Source: JAGOTP01 sp964567995 (GTDB taxonomy: Bacteria > Patescibacteriota > Patescibacteriia > 2-12-FULL-60-25). From it: 64,000 nucleotides of DNA. How positions within the stretch are numbered: the stretch's first letter is position 1; each line of letters opens with the position of its first letter. The translations under genes and the position numbers were made by a program. Location: contig CAZMOB010000001.1 in NCBI GenBank assembly GCA_964567995.1, forward strand, positions 186,001 through 250,000, given 5' to 3'. This document shows, in pieces, positions 60,923 to 64,000 of the stretch. The notes under the pieces are model-generated. The model worked only from the letters and a program-made list of their open reading frames with translations, made no database searches and was not told the DNA's origin.

Positions 60923-62185
60923 GTGCACCAACTACGGCGTTCTTTTCGTTCATTCCTAAGCGTCCTTTGCTTAGTTATTCTTGTTGTTCCTGGATACACG
61001 CTGCACGCGCAAGAAGCTGATACGGAAAGCGATTCCGTTTCTGCCAAGCAACAAGCGGATGAGTTACAAACGCAAGTCAAAGACAGCCAGGAGAAGATCA
61101 AGCAGCTCGATGGAACAATCGCCGCCTATCGCAAACGTATAGCGCAACAAGAGGCGGAATCAACCTCGCTCCAAAATCAAGCGGCATTGTTAGATAACCG
61201 CATTCAAGAGAAACAGCTCGCCGTTCAGCGTACGACCCAAGAGGCGGATCTGACGGCGTTGCGCATTCAGCAACTAGACGTATCGATTCGTTTGGAAGAG
61301 CAAGCGATCGAGAAACGCCGAGCCGCCTTAGCTGAATTGTTGCGACGGATTCGTCAGGCGGATGATGTGCATCCATTTCAAGCTCTGATCACGGGTTCTT
61401 CGTTGTCGGAATATGTGTCACAGCTCGACGAGCTGCAGCGCGTGCAGGAAGAGACGGTCGCTGCAGCGAAGCGTCTCCATGAGGCAAAGGAAAGTCTTCA
61501 GGCCTCACGCGTGTCTCAGGATCAGCGTCGCACGGAGCTGTTGGCACAGCAGGCAAAATTACAAACCGAACGCTTGGCGATGGAAGGAGAACGCTCCGCT
61601 AAGTTGTCGCTGCTTGCGACGACCCAAGAAAAAGAGTCGGAGTTCCAACGTATTCTGTCGGAGTTGCGTAGTCAGCAAGAGGAGGAGCAGATCTCGATTC
61701 GAGATCTGCAGGAACGTCTACGCGATCAGTTGAACCAATCAGATGATCTCCTCGCGCGCGGCGATGTCTTGTTTCAATGGCCAGTAACACCAGGGAAGGG
61801 GATCTCCGCTCATTTTCATGATACGTCTTATCCTTTTAGAAAATTGTTTGAACATCCCGGGATCGATTTGCCGGTAAATGTTGGTACGCCTGTGAGAGCG
61901 GCCGCGGGTGGCTATATCGCTTGGACGCGTACCGGGAAGCAATACGGAAACTACATCATGGTCGTGCATGCTGGTGGTGTTGCGACGGTCTATGCCCACT
62001 TATCTCGCTTTGCGGCGCGTCCAGAAACCTACGTTGAACGTGGAGATATCATTGGCTATTCCGGTGGTCGGCCGGGGGATCAGGGCGCAGGGCTTTCAAC
62101 GGGTCCTCACCTTCACTTTGAAGTCCGTCAGGGCGGAATTCCTGTAAATCCAGAGAATTTTTTGCCAGAATTGGTGGAACTTTAA
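60923..62185 (+). CDS. EnvC-like M23 peptidase with coiled coils
   Basis: A 420-residue exported protein with a GTG start. After a signal peptide (FLSVLCLVILVVPGYTLHA) come two long coiled-coil stretches (about residues 35-260) and a C-terminal LytM/M23 domain with HPGIDLP (HxxxD), GGYIAWTRTGKQYGNYIMVVHAGG and GPHLHFEVRQGG (HxH). The zinc ligands are complete, so it may be an active endopeptidase, unlike E. coli EnvC, which only activates amidases. Confidence 0.92.
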   Translation: MHQLRRSFRSFLSVLCLVILVVPGYTLHAQEADTESDSVSAKQQADELQTQVKDSQEKIKQLDGTIAAYRKRIAQQEAESTSLQNQAALLDNRIQEKQLAVQRTTQEADLTALRIQQLDVSIRLEEQAIEKRRAALAELLRRIRQADDVHPFQALITGSSLSEYVSQLDELQRVQEETVAAAKRLHEAKESLQASRVSQDQRRTELLAQQAKLQTERLAMEGERSAKLSLLATTQEKESEFQRILSELRSQQEEEQISIRDLQERLRDQLNQSDDLLARGDVLFQWPVTPGKGISAHFHDTSYPFRKLFEHPGIDLPVNVGTPVRAAAGGYIAWTRTGKQYGNYIMVVHAGGVATVYAHLSRFAARPETYVERGDIIGYSGGRPGDQGAGLSTGPHLHFEVRQGGIPVNPENFLPELVEL

Positions 62186-62282
62186 GGAGATATTGGCTCA
62201 ACCTAGACAAAAAGCCGAAAATATGGCAGAGTGCTGGGTTAGCTTTGAGCCTGAAAGGCCTTGAGCTGACCCGTTCTTTTGT

Positions 62283-62360
62283 CAGTCCGAGCGGATGAAA
62301 GAGAGTGAAGTTGCTTTGATTTTGATAAAGCCTCTTCAGATTTTTCATTCGCTCAGACTG
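62283..62360. repeat. Imperfect inverted repeat in the leader of the gene at 62395
   Basis: Arms 62283-62300 and 62343-62360 are complementary at 16 of 18 positions (one further pair is a G-T wobble). The loop contains a smaller stem (GAAG...CTTC). It may be a terminator-like or regulatory leader. Confidence 0.5.
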
Positions 62361-62394
62361 GCTCGAATTCAATTTCAACGCATGGAGGCCCCCG

Positions 62395-63396
62395 ATGTTC
62401 GTCCGTCGACTCGCTGTTCTTGCCCTCTCCCTCGCTGCGCTCTGCGGGTCGTCGGTTGCCATTGCGCAGCCGGTTTCCGCCGCCCAGCCCGCCGTCCCGG
62501 CTCTGCCGGACGCGCGTTCCATCCAGGCGACGTGCGGCTCTCTGCCGCCGATCGACCGTCCCGTCCCGCCGACGGCGCAGGCTCACCTGAGCTACATCCG
62601 GGCAGGGATCGCGGCCAACGCCGCTTTCTCCCGTCCGGACTTCCCTCAGGCGCTGGCGCTCTACTGGGAAGCGTACGCCCAGGAGCAGACGACTGAGGTG
62701 GTCGAGCGCCTGAGGGCCACCCTCGGGCTCGTGACCGCCACGGTCCCGCTCGATCGCCGCTGCGCGATCGTGGCGTGCCTGGTGCATCGCACCACGGGTG
62801 CCGAGCGGCAGTCGCTCGAGGAGCTGCGGAACCAGTGCAACGCGCAGACGGCGGTTCATCCGGTGCCGGTGCAGACCTTCTCGCTCACGTCCGAGGAGCG
62901 CGCCGCGCTCACCCTCGACGTGACCCTCCACGAGCGCTCACGCCGCGAGGGCGCGCTCGACATCAGGCCCGGCAACGAGTGGCGCCTTCCCGAGAGCTAC
63001 CGCGCCGCGCTCGACCAGGCCGTTCGAAGCTACCGGCGCATCAACCTAGGCCTCACCAGGCCGCCGCTGACTCCGGGTCGGAGCCCCCTCAGCTGGGCGC
63101 TCCACGCTGCGGGGGCCGGCATCGGGGTCGTTAGTCTCGTAGCCGCCGCCATTCTCGGCGTGGAGTGCGACGAGAACAACCAGACTACGGAAGACGCCAA
63201 CGCGGGTCGCACCGCCACCGGCGTCAACCGTGACAACCTCGCCACGGCGCGCAGCGTCTGCCCCGCCGCCAACGTCATGGCGGTCGTCGGTGGTGCGGCG
63301 CTCGTCGCGACCGGCATCTCGTTCGGCCTGACCCTGCCCCGCAGCCAGCCCGGACGCACCAGCGCCCTCGGCGCGTCGGTCACTATCGAGTTCTGA
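62395..63396 (+). CDS. GC-rich exported hypothetical protein
   Basis: A 333-residue protein with a clear signal peptide (LAVLALSLAALCGSSVAIAQ) and a Shine-Dalgarno site (GGAGG, about 8 nt before the ATG). Residues about 65-115 look like one TPR-type helical hairpin (FPQALALYWEAYAQEQ); residues about 235-260 and 290-315 are hydrophobic and could span the membrane or form a hairpin. The codons end overwhelmingly in G or C, unlike the neighbouring genes. No known family; transfer from a high-GC bacterium is one possibility. Confidence 0.78.
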   Translation: MFVRRLAVLALSLAALCGSSVAIAQPVSAAQPAVPALPDARSIQATCGSLPPIDRPVPPTAQAHLSYIRAGIAANAAFSRPDFPQALALYWEAYAQEQTTEVVERLRATLGLVTATVPLDRRCAIVACLVHRTTGAERQSLEELRNQCNAQTAVHPVPVQTFSLTSEERAALTLDVTLHERSRREGALDIRPGNEWRLPESYRAALDQAVRSYRRINLGLTRPPLTPGRSPLSWALHAAGAGIGVVSLVAAAILGVECDENNQTTEDANAGRTATGVNRDNLATARSVCPAANVMAVVGGAALVATGISFGLTLPRSQPGRTSALGASVTIEF

Positions 63397-63452
63397 CGAA
63401 CTCACCCACGCTCGCTCGTTTTCCCGAGCGCGGGTGCCACCAGGAAAACAGC

Positions 63453-63485
63453 GCCGGACCATCCCTTAGGAAAGGATGGTCCGGC
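63453..63485 (+). terminator. Terminator after the GC-rich gene
   Basis: Perfect 12-nt arms GCCGGACCATCC (63453-63464) and GGATGGTCCGGC (63474-63485) pair over a 9-nt loop; the following tail is only moderately T-rich. It can serve the plus-strand gene and, less clearly, the convergent dus gene. Confidence 0.8.
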
Positions 63486-63513
63486 ATTTGCGTTTCAGCG
63501 ATTCGGTTGTTCA

Positions 63514-64000
63514 CTACTCTTCCAGAGTACAACCATTCGCACCTGCTAATTCTGTGTCTACGATATTTTGTATTGATTCAAAGCGGTGCGTACCGGTTCC
63601 GGCTGAAAGCTCATCTAAAATCTGTTCCAGCTCCGTCAGTGTTTGAATACGCACCAGCTTACTCCGTAATTCTTTAAATTCACTCGCCCCTTTGAAGTAC
63701 CACGGTAAGTGTTTACGTAGTTTTACGAGTCCGCGCTCACCATAGTGCTCGACTTGTGATCGCGCATGTTCACGAACGGTTGCAATTTTTTCCGTCAGCG
63801 TTGGTTCCGGTACGATTTCACCGGTTTTTAAATACGTTTCCATCCGCTGAAAGATCCAGGGATTGCCCAAGGCTCCACGACCAAGCAAAACGCCATCCGC
63901 TCCGGAGCGTCGCAAGGCTTCTTTGGCGAGCTCGGGTGTCGTGATGTCGCCGTTGACGAGAAAGGGGACATGAGGAACTTGCGCCCGGGCTTCTCCGACA
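63514..64000 (-). CDS. tRNA-dihydrouridine synthase, 3' part (cut by window end)
   Basis: The minus-strand frame is open to the window end and shows the C-terminal half of a Dus flavoenzyme: FLVNGDI, GADGVLLGRGALGNPWIF (the FMN-phosphate-binding signature) and the C-terminal helical domain (HARSQVEHYGERGLVKLRKHLPWYFKG). It reduces uridine in tRNA D-loops. The helical-domain sequence is DusB-like. The N-terminal part, including the catalytic Cys, lies outside the window. Confidence 0.93.
   Translation of the reverse strand, partial: VGEARAQVPHVPFLVNGDITTPELAKEALRRSGADGVLLGRGALGNPWIFQRMETYLKTGEIVPEPTLTEKIATVREHARSQVEHYGERGLVKLRKHLPWYFKGASEFKELRSKLVRIQTLTELEQILDELSAGTGTHRFESIQNIVDTELAGANGCTLEE

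Noticed and set aside
63030..63462. Minus-strand frames antisense to the GC-rich gene
   Set aside because: High-GC DNA yields long chance frames; the plus-strand frame has a signal peptide, ribosome site and terminator.

Overview
The window looks like a chromosomal segment of a Candidate Phyla Radiation (Patescibacteria) bacterium, possibly Uhrbacteria-like. This is inferred from reduced or degenerate versions of core proteins, many short secreted or membrane-anchored unknowns, and tight operons with ATGA and TGATG overlaps. TGA is a normal stop (the overlaps use it), which argues against the recoded SR1/Gracilibacteria lineages. The species assignment is a guess.

Region 1 (1-12.9 kb) is the most distinctive part. 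Six tandem minus-strand genes (the last cut by the window start) encode divergent paralogs of an uncharacterised ~310-345 aa family. Divergent from them is a plus-strand operon: a MoxR/dynein-type AAA+ ATPase, a protein joining an HExxH metallopeptidase-like motif to a C-terminal VWA domain, a seventh paralog, then a SulP anion transporter. A distant member of the family, sharing mainly the C-terminal module, lies at 42.4 kb. I read this as an AAA+/VWA machine with an amplified partner family.

Region 2 (12.9-31 kb): a hairpin-rich gene-free stretch of about 750 bp; a small unknown gene and a membrane-anchored nuclease; a minus operon (secreted lysozyme-like protein, LigB/MEMO-like protein, degenerate PriA, def, fmt); a plus operon for a GT-C-like membrane enzyme and two envelope proteins followed by a HIT protein; a PEGA protein; then murA, an S41 protease, a Nudix hydrolase and a secreted SLT-like transglycosylase.

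Region 3 (31-48.8 kb): a degenerate DHH protein, valS, tyrS, a bactofilin, a DAGK-like protein, tRNA-Leu(GAG), two degenerate tyrosine-recombinase-like genes, asnS, the distant paralog, two membrane-anchored unknowns, an aspS without room for its GAD insertion, scpA-scpB and a D-Ala-D-Ala carboxypeptidase.

Region 4 (48.8-64 kb): tRNA-Met, tRNA-fMet, tRNA-Leu(CAA) and tRNA-Lys; a eukaryotic-like kinase and a PP2C phosphatase; a CPA2 antiporter; parA-parB; a short RelA/SpoT; a translin-like protein; a WecG/TagA glycosyltransferase; an M23 peptidase; a very GC-rich secreted protein; and the 3' part of a dus gene.

Two gene classes stand out. Most genes lack a Shine-Dalgarno sequence and several have a TATACT-like box only 6-18 nt before the start codon, implying leaderless or very short leaders. 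A minority of generally GC-richer, mostly unrecognised genes (34.9-35.7, 38.5-40.9, 51.2 and 62.4 kb) carry purine-rich Shine-Dalgarno sites. The tRNAs have canonical -35/-10 promoters and encode CCA.
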